DNA of 64,000 bases from Epiperipatus broadwayi. Its lineage: Eukaryota; Onychophora; Udeonychophora; Euonychophora; Peripatidae. Position numbers and translations under genes: made by a program. Shown one piece after another: positions 24,233 to 36,024 of this stretch; the first letter of the stretch is position 1, and each line of letters begins with the position of its first letter. The stretch is taken from the NCBI GenBank assembly GCA_028023455.1, contig JAQFVV010012510.1:1304001-1368000 (forward strand), written 5' to 3'. A model generated the notes under the pieces. That model ran no database searches, was not told where the DNA came from, and saw nothing but the letters and a program-made list of their open reading frames with translations.

Positions 24233-25550
24233 ATATATATATATATCAATTGTAAGTGTCAAATCAATTTAAAGTACAATATACTTTTGTATTTTTAATT
24301 ACTACACCAATACAAAAAGTAAAAATAATATTGCTGATTTTATATATATTAAATGATTTTATTTACTATACACTAAAAATAATAATTTCATCAACCACCA
24401 TGAAGTTTTTAGATTCATCTGGAAATAAAAATACTGGGGTCTTAAATTTAATTAAATCAATCCCCATTTTTTATAACAAAAGATTGACTTAAATAATTTT
24501 GGCATTCCAACCTCCTTTTCTTTTTATAAAGTCAAAGTAAAAACCCTCATGGTTTGCTGAAGAAACTATTTTTTTTGTTTTTAATGCACAGTAAATAAAA
24601 GCACTTTATATAAAAAAATTGTCTCTTATTGAACATTTTTTTGAAGAACAAAATGCAAACAATATTTCTATTTTTAATTAACAATTCTACTGATTAATAT
24701 AATTTTATATTCAGATTTGTATTATATTTTCCTTTCAATATAAAATGGATGTAGATCAAAATATACTTTTTATAAACCAAAAAAGAATAATGCTTCTGAA
24801 TCAAAAAATTTATGTTTGTCGTTCTATAATTTGCAATTATAATTTTTTAAATTAGTGATGTGTTATTATGATATACTTTATTTTTCACATTTGCCATAAT
24901 GTAAAATAAAAATTTTGTTTCTTGACAACAATGTCAGACCGAGAATATAATATTATTAATTAAATCCATGCATTGATCACAATAAGTTGTTTTAAATTGA
25001 TGAAAAGATGAAATGATTATTTTTTGGTATTCCCATTCTAACTGCCAGAGAGTGTGCAACTGAGAAATAAAAGTATCCAAAATTAACTCAATGTGGATTT
25101 ATTGTATTTTTATTTATTATTTGAGGGGGGGGGGATATACTGATATGAGGTTGAAAGCGCTATGTTTAGTTTTTGATTGCAAATAGATGTAGTTTGAAAT
25201 TTAATTTGCTAACATTTATTTCTGTAATGTTTAATTCGATGTGGGATGAGGATGTAGTGGTGTAAGGTTAAATAAATGTAGAAAATAAAGAAAATGAATG
25301 AACAAACTGTGTCTAGGATTACCAATAAAAAATAATTAGCAATAAATTAATACAATATCTTTCTAAAAATATCTCTTCAAAATTATCATTAAGGAAATCA
25401 TCTTAGTTTAAAACAGTTGAAATTCTGAGATATGTGAGTTTATTTTTTGAATGTTTACTTATAGTGTCAACTTTTGTTAAAATTAAATCTTGTTCTTTAC
25501 AACTTGATCACAAAGACTGCAATTATTGATACAAAGAAGTTAAAATAAAC
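24233..25550. other. Intergenic AT-rich stretch
   Basis: No supported gene. The longest open frame (24256-24492) has no domain. A G-run lies near 25124-25133. Nothing else recognised. Confidence 0.6.
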
Positions 25551-27456
25551 TTTTTTAAACAGATAAATATAACATGTTCTGAATGCACATTATTAATAAT
25601 CAATTATAACCAAACAGCAATTATAATTTTCAAATTGCTTCCAAAGTATTACTTAAAACTTTCTTGTCTATATAAATATATTCTGCCGTGAATAAAAAAG
25701 GATTACATTTTTATTGTTAAAAGAAGATTGCCTTGAGAACAGGTTGAGATTGTTGACTGTTAATGATATTGGGATTGTCTTAAGTATTGAGTGGCTTTAA
25801 TGATTAATTATAACTACATTTACCCTTGATCATTATTACACTTACTATTTAAATAATAGTGTGGGTGGAATTTGGAAATTATAATTGAAGTTTGTAATGT
25901 TATAATTGACTATTTACTAGTTGTCATTCAGTTCAGGTTATATTTACCTGTTTAATGAGATTTATGTAAACATCTTTGTATCAAAAATTTCAATCTCTGA
26001 AGTGAAGTTTCCTTCTTTAGTATCTTATATAAACAAACTAAACCATAAATAAAGGTGTGATTCCACTTTTATTGTTAAGACAGGTTGCCTTGACAACAAG
26101 GTGAAATTGTTAAATATTCTTTATATTGGGATTCTCTAAGTGATAATTAATTTTAATGATATATATATTTACAGTAAACTATTTCATTAATTTTTGTAGA
26201 ATGGAGGACGTACATGAACTATATGTTAATTTCTAACTATTTGATATACTTATATAACCTACAAAAGTGATAGTAGCCTACTAAAAAGACAGCTTTTGAT
26301 TAACCTTTGACACCTTACAGAAAGCAATCAGAACAAATTATTAATGTTAATTAGTTGCAAATATTGTTATTGGGTCATTTTTTATATTCTCAATGACTAA
26401 GGCTACTGCCCAATGCTTATGAATGGCTTGATAGTTCTTAATTAGCATATCGATTGAGGATTTTTGAAGCAGGCTAATTTGATGCATGGGGGTATGTGGA
26501 TGCATATTTCACTTTTTTTTCCAATTACCACAGATAAATATGCTAAGAAATTGTAAATGATTTGGAAAATGAGCCATGTATGGTAATGATATAGATAAAG
26601 ATGTTTTCTGGATTCATGTCGAAAAGAGAAGACATCATTTGAAGATTTTTCACCCTGAAATGCGTCAATTGAAAATGATTATGAAGAAGAAAATACATAC
26701 AGATGTAAAACAATGATTTGATAAATCAAGAATAATATAAATAAAAATAATTTAAAAAACCTTCATTTTAAAGTTTTGTATATTTTTTACTAATAAAATG
26801 ACACAGAGCTAAAAAATGTCGCCACTTTATCTACATTAAATTTGTTCACATTAACATACTATTGCCTGTGCAAACATTAGAAACACGTCATAATCTGAGA
26901 CAAGATTCGACCATCATGACAAATCTAGAATTCTTAAACAGTAATAAACTTATACAAAATAATTAAAATACCATCTAGCAAACATGTATAATAACTTTTT
27001 ATGTTTTCATATTAAAATATTATCATTGTAATAATATCATATATATTAGTAATACTGTTCGGGAATATAAAATGTATTTAAAGAATTAAAACTCATTGGT
27101 AGCACTCTTGCTTGTGCTGCGTAGGTTTTTTTCTTAAATGTAATCGACTATATTGCTTTTACGAAAGAGGTACTATAATTATAAACAAGATTGCATTAGC
27201 AGATAATTCGTTCAATTTGTTTAAAAGCTTGTGAAACAAATAAAATCCTGAATATTTCCTGTATTGCAGTGACATAATCAAGATTGGAAAGTTAAAATTA
27301 ATAATCACTAGTGCCTGCAATACGAATAGAATAAATTAAAATAGCCACAATCTTTAAAAGAAAATACGTTGGAATCCTTAAAATCTATTAAATAGATAAA
27401 TATATATTATTGTGATATGTATATGCTCCTTAATACTTCCTTAAATTTTTTGAAAA
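25551..27456. other. Upstream flank of GPCR gene 1
   Basis: About 1.9 kb, no ORF, conserved in the second unit (50589-52665) and, for 26170-26462, also at about 63715-64000. It probably contains the promoter and any 5' untranslated exon, but I cannot point to a TATA box or splice site with confidence. Confidence 0.6.
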
Positions 27457-28485
27457 ATGCATTTACAATCGAATAGTAGTTTCTTGATAACGATTAATGA
27501 AGATGTTGCTGTTAACAAGAGTGTATGTTCATTAGATTTAGCATACTCCGTTGGAATGTTCGGACTATTTTGCTCCGTCGTAGGTGCTTGCACCAATGGA
27601 ATAACTATTTTAGCTCTTCTAAAAAATGTTAAAGTGAAAAATATTACTACCATTTTTGTTATTAATTTATGCATATCAGAATTTATATTTTGTAGTTTTT
27701 CTTTGCCAACTTTAGTCATACAATATATAAAAGAAGGAAAAGTTTATGATGATATTTTTTGTCAAATTCAACCATATATTCATAATGGAAATTTTGTTGC
27801 TTCTTTAATGGCGATGTCATCTATTACTATAAGCAGATATCTTGCAGTAGCTTACCCTCAATGTTTTCGACTTGCCCATAAAAGACCAATAGTTATACTA
27901 TCTAGTATTATATGTTGTTGGTTAGTTTCCTTCTTTTTTGGAATACCCATTTTATTTAAAAAATGGGGTTTTTTTGGTTACAGCGAGATATTATGTATTT
28001 GCACTATTTTACCTTCTGAGAACAGTAATAGATTGTCAAATTTAATACTGATACTTCCAAGTTTTTTTGCTCCTATTACGATAATTATAATTTGCTATTC
28101 CCGAATATTTTGTATTGTTCGGCAAATGAAACAGCCTATAGCCAAACTTAGTCTCCGGAACCGAAATGAGACTTATCTAACATTAACAATGTTGCTAATC
28201 TTTGTAATTTTTATAATTACTTCTCTACCACTTGTTCTAGTTAATATATTTGATAATGATTTGAATCATCCTAACGTCCATCTTGTAACAGTAGGACTAC
28301 TTTGGGTGAACAACTGTGTGAACCCTTTAATTTACGTAGTAATGAATCCGCTGTACCATCAGTCTTTTATCGATTTATTTTCTTGTTTTAATCGAAAATT
28401 CCAAATCAATTTGCTTTTTAGAAATCTATCGTGTAATCAAATTAATCAAATACTGATGCCATTTTGTATACGAAGAAAAAAATAA
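27457..28485 (+). CDS. Intronless rhodopsin-class GPCR, Moody/Tre1-like, copy 1
   Basis: 342 residues with seven hydrophobic segments (about 30-55, 64-90, 103-132, 144-167, 193-220, 240-264, 273-297). Family landmarks are N47 in TM1, C102 before TM3 with a partner at C180 or C182, W155 in TM4, P258 in TM6 and NPLIY (289-293) in TM7. The DRY motif is SRY (126-128) and the TM2 aspartate is a glutamate (E75). N6 and N20 are possible glycosylation sites in a short N-terminus without a signal peptide. KKWGFFG and the following Cys-rich loop resemble insect Moody/Trapped-in-endoderm-1, whose DRY is also altered. The ATG is conserved with copy 2. Its ligand is unknown. The open frame and substitutions compatible with receptor structure suggest a functional membrane receptor. 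Confidence 0.88.
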   Translation: MHLQSNSSFLITINEDVAVNKSVCSLDLAYSVGMFGLFCSVVGACTNGITILALLKNVKVKNITTIFVINLCISEFIFCSFSLPTLVIQYIKEGKVYDDIFCQIQPYIHNGNFVASLMAMSSITISRYLAVAYPQCFRLAHKRPIVILSSIICCWLVSFFFGIPILFKKWGFFGYSEILCICTILPSENSNRLSNLILILPSFFAPITIIIICYSRIFCIVRQMKQPIAKLSLRNRNETYLTLTMLLIFVIFIITSLPLVLVNIFDNDLNHPNVHLVTVGLLWVNNCVNPLIYVVMNPLYHQSFIDLFSCFNRKFQINLLFRNLSCNQINQILMPFCIRRKK

Positions 28486-30032
28486 CTTGCAGAGGAACAC
28501 TTAATTAAAGTATTGAAACAGTCAAGTTTTTTTGGTTTTTAATCATTGTAATTTTCGTTTTTTATAGCATAACAACAATGGAATTAAATGTGAGAATGGG
28601 GCATTAAAAATTTATTTATATCACGTAAACGTTTTAATATTATGTACATATTTATTCATTCAAATGTTCATAATTATTTTTATAATTACTAAAATAATTA
28701 AGTGTTCCTAATACTTCTAAACGTGAGCACAAACAAAAAACCACGAATGCGACTGCACTTTTTCAAATGAGACATTATTGAATAAGATTTTATTTATAAA
28801 TTAAAAGTATGTATATTTTACTATTTTCAATTTGATGCACATTAGCAAGTTTATATAGAAAAGGTATTGACGTTGAAAGCATATTGTAAGAAGTTAACAA
28901 ACGAATAAAAAAGGATATAGAATGTAAAAATACAAGACATGAGAGGCAATTTCTTATAAAAATATTTAGTTGTTAGAATGACTGAAAAGTAATATTGAAA
29001 GCAATGATGCACAGTGATACTAAAAGTGAATAATATACTTAATATATGACCAAAGTTTACTCCAACTGAAACTGGCTATAATTCTGAAATTGAACATAAC
29101 TAGGATTTTTAAATATTTGATGTCTTTTAAAAAGAACTTCTGCATTCATCATACCAAACGTTACATCATTTAGAAGGACATAATATTTGGACACTGTAAA
29201 TGACTGCCCAGTTCACCACTGCATTTCTTCAGGCAACATATGATATATAAATACAGTCACTATTTATATGGATATCAGTTAACGTTTCACATTTAGTGCA
29301 AGATTATAAAATATTTGGAATTGCAGCTTACTGAAGGTTTTACATTATTTAGATAATAATTTTTTAAGTGATATATTCATTGTTATATAAATACATGTTT
29401 TACAAAAATCTATTGCAAAACTCACATTTCTTATAAAATAATGATAGCAAATAATGTTTTTAATTGATCACTAGGTTTATTGTTTGTTGATACCATAGTT
29501 TGCTTTGAATATCATATCTGTATAAGTTTCCAAAGAAGTTGGCTTGTGTTCAAAACATTGACATTTTCGAATTTATAGTCATTAGCTGAGTAATATAATG
29601 AAGTTAATAATGGTTGTTATCTATGTAATTTAATCAAGTCTAACATTAGATTAAAATTTATCCCCGATGATGACATAAAAAGAAACCTAATCTGGGGTGG
29701 AGAGCTGTGGATGTAATACTAGTACCATCTAGTCTCTGTTAATTACCGAATTTACAATAAATGGGTCTAAATTAGAGTGAAATACTTCTGAAAGTATAAA
29801 TATGGTATTATTAATTGATAGAAATGAATGCAAAATTGAATACATTCATAAGAATTAAACATTTTATCACTGACAAATATTAAAAAAATTATCAGTTAAA
29901 TTAAATTTTCATGTGTGAATAGTATATGATAAATTTATTATTGAAAGCTATTTATACTTTCTGTTGAAGACTTACTAAAGTGGTTTCAGTATTGAATTAC
30001 TTTTATGCTGAAGGTTTTTTATATATACACAA
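28486..30032. other. Downstream flank of GPCR gene 1
   Basis: No further gene. Conserved with 53647-55330 of unit 2. At about 28801-28810 it holds the uninterrupted AAATTAAAAGT site that is duplicated around a 92-bp insertion in unit 2. Confidence 0.65.
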
Positions 30033-30325
30033 TCCAAATTACCCTAAATCCTCAAGCAGAGTAGCCAAAAAATTAACTCTAAATCACAACCAATGGTTTT
30101 ACTGCTAGAAGCAGACTTCTCAAGTGTAAAGAACTACAGAATATCATTTTTAAACTAAACATTACCCACAATTTTACATAACTCTCATACACCCTTAATA
30201 TTAAGTTTTAAATATATTATTTTGTAGTTCTTTACAGTTGAGAAGTCTGCTTGTAGCAGTAAAATCATTGGTTGTGATTTACGTTTATTTTTTGGCTGGT
30301 TTGGTTGAATTATGAATTTGGAGTA
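30033..30325. mobile_element. MITE-like hairpin element
   Basis: Inverted repeats: 30080-30140 is the reverse complement of about 30222-30281 with few mismatches, and weaker complementarity continues outward to CCAAATT at 30034 and its complement near 30320. There is no ORF. It is absent from the matching place in unit 2, where a TA microsatellite begins. Family and target duplication not resolved. Confidence 0.7.
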
Positions 30326-31279
30326 ATTTTCATTAATTATTTACTAGTCTAGCTTTATGTTTTTAATGTTTGTATATATAAAATATTAAAATATAAGTTT
30401 ATTATCTATACTAAATTTAATGTAATTATAAGAGACTTGAACTCAGACTTTCAAGTTCCCCACAACTATCCACTCTATTTTATATAACGGATACACACAT
30501 CCATATACATGTGAATAATATAAATGATCTTTAACATTAGGTCATATGACATATGACTTGATTTCTTTGAAATGATATTCAATATACGTATTTCATGCTA
30601 AAACAGCACTCATCATTTGCCAAATCACCATTTCCAGTACATATATATATAATCAGTGCTTGGTTTATAATAAGATAACAAATTTTCAAACTTTAGTAGT
30701 CATGCTACAATGTTCTCAATTCTCCAACTTTTCAGTGACCCATATCATTGAAAATTAAATGATAGAAAACTGCAAGCTCTTGGTGATGCCAATATTATTG
30801 TCATGACAATGTTGATTTATGTCACTCTTCTATATCTTTAAATTGACATATTATGATCCTATATCATGTGTTCAAAATGATTTAAAGTCATTATGGGTAT
30901 GACAATAATATTGATATCAACAAGAGCTTTGAGTGTTCCATCATCACATATTCAATTTCTTGGATGGTTGATGAATTGGAGCATGGAGCATATTGAAGCT
31001 TGTCCGTTAAAGTTTGAAGAATTGTTATCTTAAGATAAAGTGAGCACAGAATTGTATATATGTGTGAGAGATGGGGATGTAGTCCAATTAATAAGTGCTG
31101 GTTCAGCACAAATTACATATATTGGAGAGCATTTATCTTTTTCACAGTATGTGGTAATGTGGATCAGTTGTATAAGGTGGAGTCATGGGTGTAGAGTACT
31201 TGAAATTCTGAGTTCAAATATTTTATACTTATATATATGGGGGTGGGGATTGTACAATGAATATTTTTTGAATCTTTGA

Positions 31280-34200
31280 AAAAACATGATTTGATTTTTA
31301 AGAATAGACAGACTATTTGATAATGATTATTTCACAAATAATGCTGCCCAAGTATATGGATTACATCATTTCTGGTGCTTGAAATTATTATGAACTTTAG
31401 AGCAATGATTATTGTATTACTTTATACAGATTAATTAATTAGAAATGATAATTAAGTAATTACATTTATTTATAAACAGTGATTAAAAGCAATTAATTGG
31501 CAAAGTGTTTATAATTAGAAAGAAACTGGGTTAAGTTAAAATACATAGCCATATTCGGATTTTGGAATGAGGTGAAAAGCAGTAAGGTCTTAGAGCTGAT
31601 TTTCAATAATAATCAATAGAATGTTAAAAGTAAATACAGTTGCATTAGATAAAAATCTAGCTGATTATATAGGAATGGCATTGATTTAAAATTAAGTATG
31701 CTGTTAATATGCATCAAACAATGACAATTTATAATCAGACTGATGATTCAGTAATAATCAGTTTAGAAATTTCATTGCTACAAACGATATCAGATCCACT
31801 GTAATGTGTAAAGCATTTTCAGGTTTTAATCAAGAAAAAATATGAAGCAGTAAACAAGCATGCAATATTTTTCTATGTTTAAATTTTGTTATTAAAAACA
31901 TTAAATAGTATGTTTTAAAAAATTAATATTACTATAAAAATTTGAAATCAAACAGAAGGTTTTGTAATAATTTAATGCAATTGGAAAAATATATTCATTT
32001 TCTTAAAATCTGCAGGTTCAATAACACATTACTTAATAAAAAATATTAAGTAAAAAATTAACTTTTATAATTTTTATATGTATTTATCTGTGCAATATAA
32101 TGGGAGCCTTTTTTAATTTATACATAAACACATTGTTATGATTGCAACCTTTACTTTGATCTTATATAATGTTATTGTAAATTTAAAAAAAAATTTAATC
32201 GGTTCAATGTGCAAAATTAATGACGGTGACAATTCTGCCAAGCCTAAGAAAACAATTGAAGTAACATTTTAAATTAATATATTGCTCCACAAAAAAAGCA
32301 TTTTGCAAAAAAAAAAAAAAAACTTTTGCAAAAAATCAATATTTTGATAAGCAAATATATAGGTATATTTAAAAACATTCCTTAGAAATTGACATTTTGT
32401 ATTTCGTCATATTTAATTTTCATTCTAAGAAAAATGAAGAATGATCATTTAAGTTTTTTTAATAAGGGAGTGATTACATAAATATATTAGCCAACATTCT
32501 GGCATCGATTGTTGTGCAGTACAACAGTCCTCCCTTTTCAATTTATTATTCGAATGTCTTTTTTCTAACTGTATTATCATATTTCTATTTATTTTGTTGA
32601 TATCTTGGTATGAAATATTTTTAAATTAAATTACATTACGGACATAATATATGCTGTAAACATCTGTGCAAGTTTACGATGTTATATATCAGGAGTTATT
32701 GAATTTGTACTTTAATTTTAAAAAAGTTTTATCTTTAAGTCAAACGTTTAATTTATTAAACATTCAAATATAAAATATAGTTGTAGATGGTTATAAATTA
32801 TATTGATTGTCTATTTAATAAATGTATGCATGCGTTTGGTTTGTTCGGAACAATGGCTTGGTTTTAATATTAAATTGGTGCTAAAAATATATGCTATTCA
32901 TGTATGTAAATTTCTGCCTAAAATATGTTAATTAATGTAAATATAGCAAAAAAATAGAAAGAAAGAGAGAGAAAGAAACAATGAATGAATGAATGAAATA
33001 AAGTGATTTGATCTTAGAAAAAAATATTAAACAATATTAAATAAAAAACTGAGTAAAAATAAAAACATTTTTTTAATGCGATTTTTGAAAAAGAATGTGA
33101 AAATATAAAATTCAAATGTGCATTATTAACTTAGATCCATCTAAAATTAATTAGTGAATATATATGCTAAGTATTAAAAATAAGAGTCGTATATTATTAC
33201 ATAAAATAAAAATCCTAAAATAATAAAGATATTTCTCAGTATTTCGTATTTGGAGAAGATGTTTGTTTTTGGTGGTGGTGCATAAAATTAAATTGCATCA
33301 AAGTTGTAGTTAATATATTCAATGATTGCCCTTTGTATAAAAAGTGTTAGTTTTTATAAATTATAAATATGTTGAATATTTGAAATGAATGAAATCGCTT
33401 ACCATGAAATATATAACGAGAATGAAATATAGAAACTTCTATCATTATAAAATTTGTTTTAATGAAGACTAAGATGCTTAAAAATACATAATAATAAGTG
33501 ATTATAAACTGCTGGATTATAATAGTAGAAATGAAATAACATTTATAAAAAGGCTTAAATTACACTTTTGATAAACTAAAAATAATATGTAAAAGCTTAG
33601 CTATTTATACTAAAAAAAAATCCATATTAGTTATAACAAAAAAATGGCATTAAAGTTAAATCATCTAACAATAAAGAAAAAATAAAGATTATTAGTAACA
33701 TAGAATCAACGAAGATTGAAAACACATCATCAGGTAGTTACAATCACTATATTTTTATATGATTTCTATGTGTACAATGATTTCAACCTTAAACATAGAG
33801 ATTTTTTAATGAATGTCTTTTAAATTTCTGCTTGGACTGTAGGTCAGCTTTCTGAATAAGTAACCAAATTAATTATCAACTTGACATAATATACTAAAGT
33901 AATTTAGTTTTTGTAGAAAACCATATCTATTTTACTGAAAAAACTGACATATATCTTAATATCCATCAGCTGAACCTTCATAGAGATATCAGATTATAGA
34001 ATATAAATATTAAAATTTAATAACTTGGAATGATTTATTTAAACAGCAAAAAAATAATCCATGGAAAATGAGACTAAGAAAATTTTAAATAGTTAAAATT
34101 TTACATCACCCAGTGGATGACTTGTGTGACCAAGTTGAAATGTCAGAATATCAATATTTAAATTTTTTTTAACACGGATGCATCCCAAAATATGTCTTTT

Positions 34201-35814
34201 ATATATATTAAACCTGATCCATTTAAAAGAAACTGTTTTATTGGGGTTTTAACCTTTTTAACAATTTTAAATTTTACATTTTCAACATTACATGAATAGA
34301 CCGGCTCTTCAAGAAGAGAGGGGAATACATTTGATAGCAGACCTATCAATGATACTTATGGTCAGACCAAGATATGCAAAGCATAACATGATCACATTTC
34401 CAGACCATGGCCCTCTTCGACTGCTAGATTCAAATCCTTACCATCCTAAGCATTTTATTTGTTTAGAGGTAAATGATCAGGCACCAGCTAATTATATGAA
34501 AAACTAATATACCTGGACAGTAGGCCCATAATTCAGCATGTGAAATATTCCATGACTAGCTCAAACTGTGTCTCAGGATCCAGCATATTTACTTAACACT
34601 TAAAGTAATGTATACAATAATTGACTGGTGATGCAGTGCCAAAAGAGAAAGAAAATATAGACAAAAGGACAATTAAGGCAAACATTAATATTTAATTAAA
34701 CACACACATATCTAATATAATACAATAATATTGAAATTTACATATAAAATCATATAAGTAATTACTCAGGCTAAATTATGATAGTTCTTCATTAATTAAA
34801 GTTCATTCATTTAAATGTAAAGGGTCTATAGACAGTGATAAAGTATCTTTACCTAAGTTTTCATTTGTTTGTATTTTCCAACCAGTTGGCTTTTTGGTTC
34901 TCCATCAATGGCTTCATGGTTTGTTTCCATTCTGTGACTCAGCAATGGGAGAGAGAGAATAGCAGTAGCATATATTTTATGATTATGGCATCAGTTTCCA
35001 GCATTTGTTCCAGGTGGAATAGTTGACTCATAGAGGTTTGAGGCATGAAGCCCTATTGGACACATCCATGGCTTATGCAGCTTCTTCATTAATGTTGGCT
35101 GCAGCAGGAATTGACTGGCTTACTACTGTGTTCCAAATATCTGGATCTCTGGTTGTTTGGATTCTGCATTCTGTCCCAACTAATGAATGATCTAGAAAAT
35201 TGCAGCTTTATATCATAAGCTAGACTATATCACAAACCCAACTAAACAACAATAAAGAGAGTGGCTTTATATACTTTTTTCTCTCCTACTATTTCAATCT
35301 CTTATCGTTATTTTTAGTTTAGATCTTAACTTGAAATGTCTTTTAATTAATTTTGCATTTTTGGCTATCTTAATCCTTTGCTCAGATTTATCTAAGCAAT
35401 ATCGATAAGACCCTTAACAATTTTTTAATTAATTCAACTATTGATTTTAACTTTATTATCAATCTGGAATCTTATAAACTAATTACACACATTTTTTCAG
35501 TTTTCTTTTACAAACACAATTTTACAGACTAATTTTCTTTTAAATTTTACATATTTATTTAGCTTTTACTTTATAAAAGCTATTTTTTTAAAAAGAGAGA
35601 AAAGTTTTAACTGTTCTTTAATTCTATTATATATTTCTCCCCCCCCCTTCTACTAAGAAGGTTTATTCTAATAGAAAACTATGAGGCAGTATTTTTTTTT
35701 ATTTTTTAATTTAAAAAAAAAAAATCTTTAAGCCACTTGTAATTTATTTTTATCTTAATTTTTAAATAAAAATTACCGACGTGTACGGCTGTTCAATATC
35801 GATACTATATATAT
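31280..35814. other. Long AT-rich region without recognised genes
   Basis: About 4.5 kb of AT-rich sequence with short A and T runs (for example near 32305), a GAAA/GAGA-rich patch near 32955-32985, and a C-run at about 35640. Open frames at 34292-34507 and 34835-35026 have no recognisable domain. 34500-35640 is less AT-rich and could be an old LTR, but I find no matching partner in the window. Confidence 0.5.
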
Positions 35815-35970
35815 ATATATGATCACTAGATGGAGCTTACCAATAGCTATAATCAAGCTTTATTTTATAAGTGCTGAAAGAGAAAGAATTCAAAATCTTT
35901 ATCGTTAAGTTCCTATCTCCAGACCAATTGGTTTCGAGCTTATATTGTACAGGGCACTTCTTCAGACCTT
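35815..35970 (-). repeat. Dispersed repeat, PLE-end-like (copy 1)
   Basis: Starts with an AT run and GATCACTAGATGGAG and matches 63228-63360 over about 125 bp. On the minus strand it carries CTGAAGA (35959-35965) and CGAAAC (35931-35936) separated by 22 bases, then ACCAATTGGTC. That order resembles the hammerhead-ribozyme cores known from Penelope-like element ends. Stem II pairing is poor in this copy, so activity is doubtful. It could equally be a SINE or MITE end. Confidence 0.45.
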
Positions 35971-36024
35971 TTGATCACTGTGGGCACAACCATGTCACTA
36001 ACGACCTAGTAAGGAGACATCACA

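Larger units (their letters stand above)
25551..31270 (+). repeat. GPCR-bearing duplication unit 1
   Basis: 25551 to about 30020 aligns along its whole length with 50589 to about 55330, including the receptor gene and both flanks. Homology resumes at 30390-31270 against 61040-61640. Noncoding parts are still readily alignable by eye, so the duplication is fairly recent. Unit 1 carries a hairpin insertion at 30033-30325 that unit 2 lacks. Confidence 0.88.

Noticed and set aside
27441-27719. Minus-strand ORF over the GPCR start (also 52650-52862)
   Set aside because: Antisense shadow, conserved only because the GPCR sequence is.
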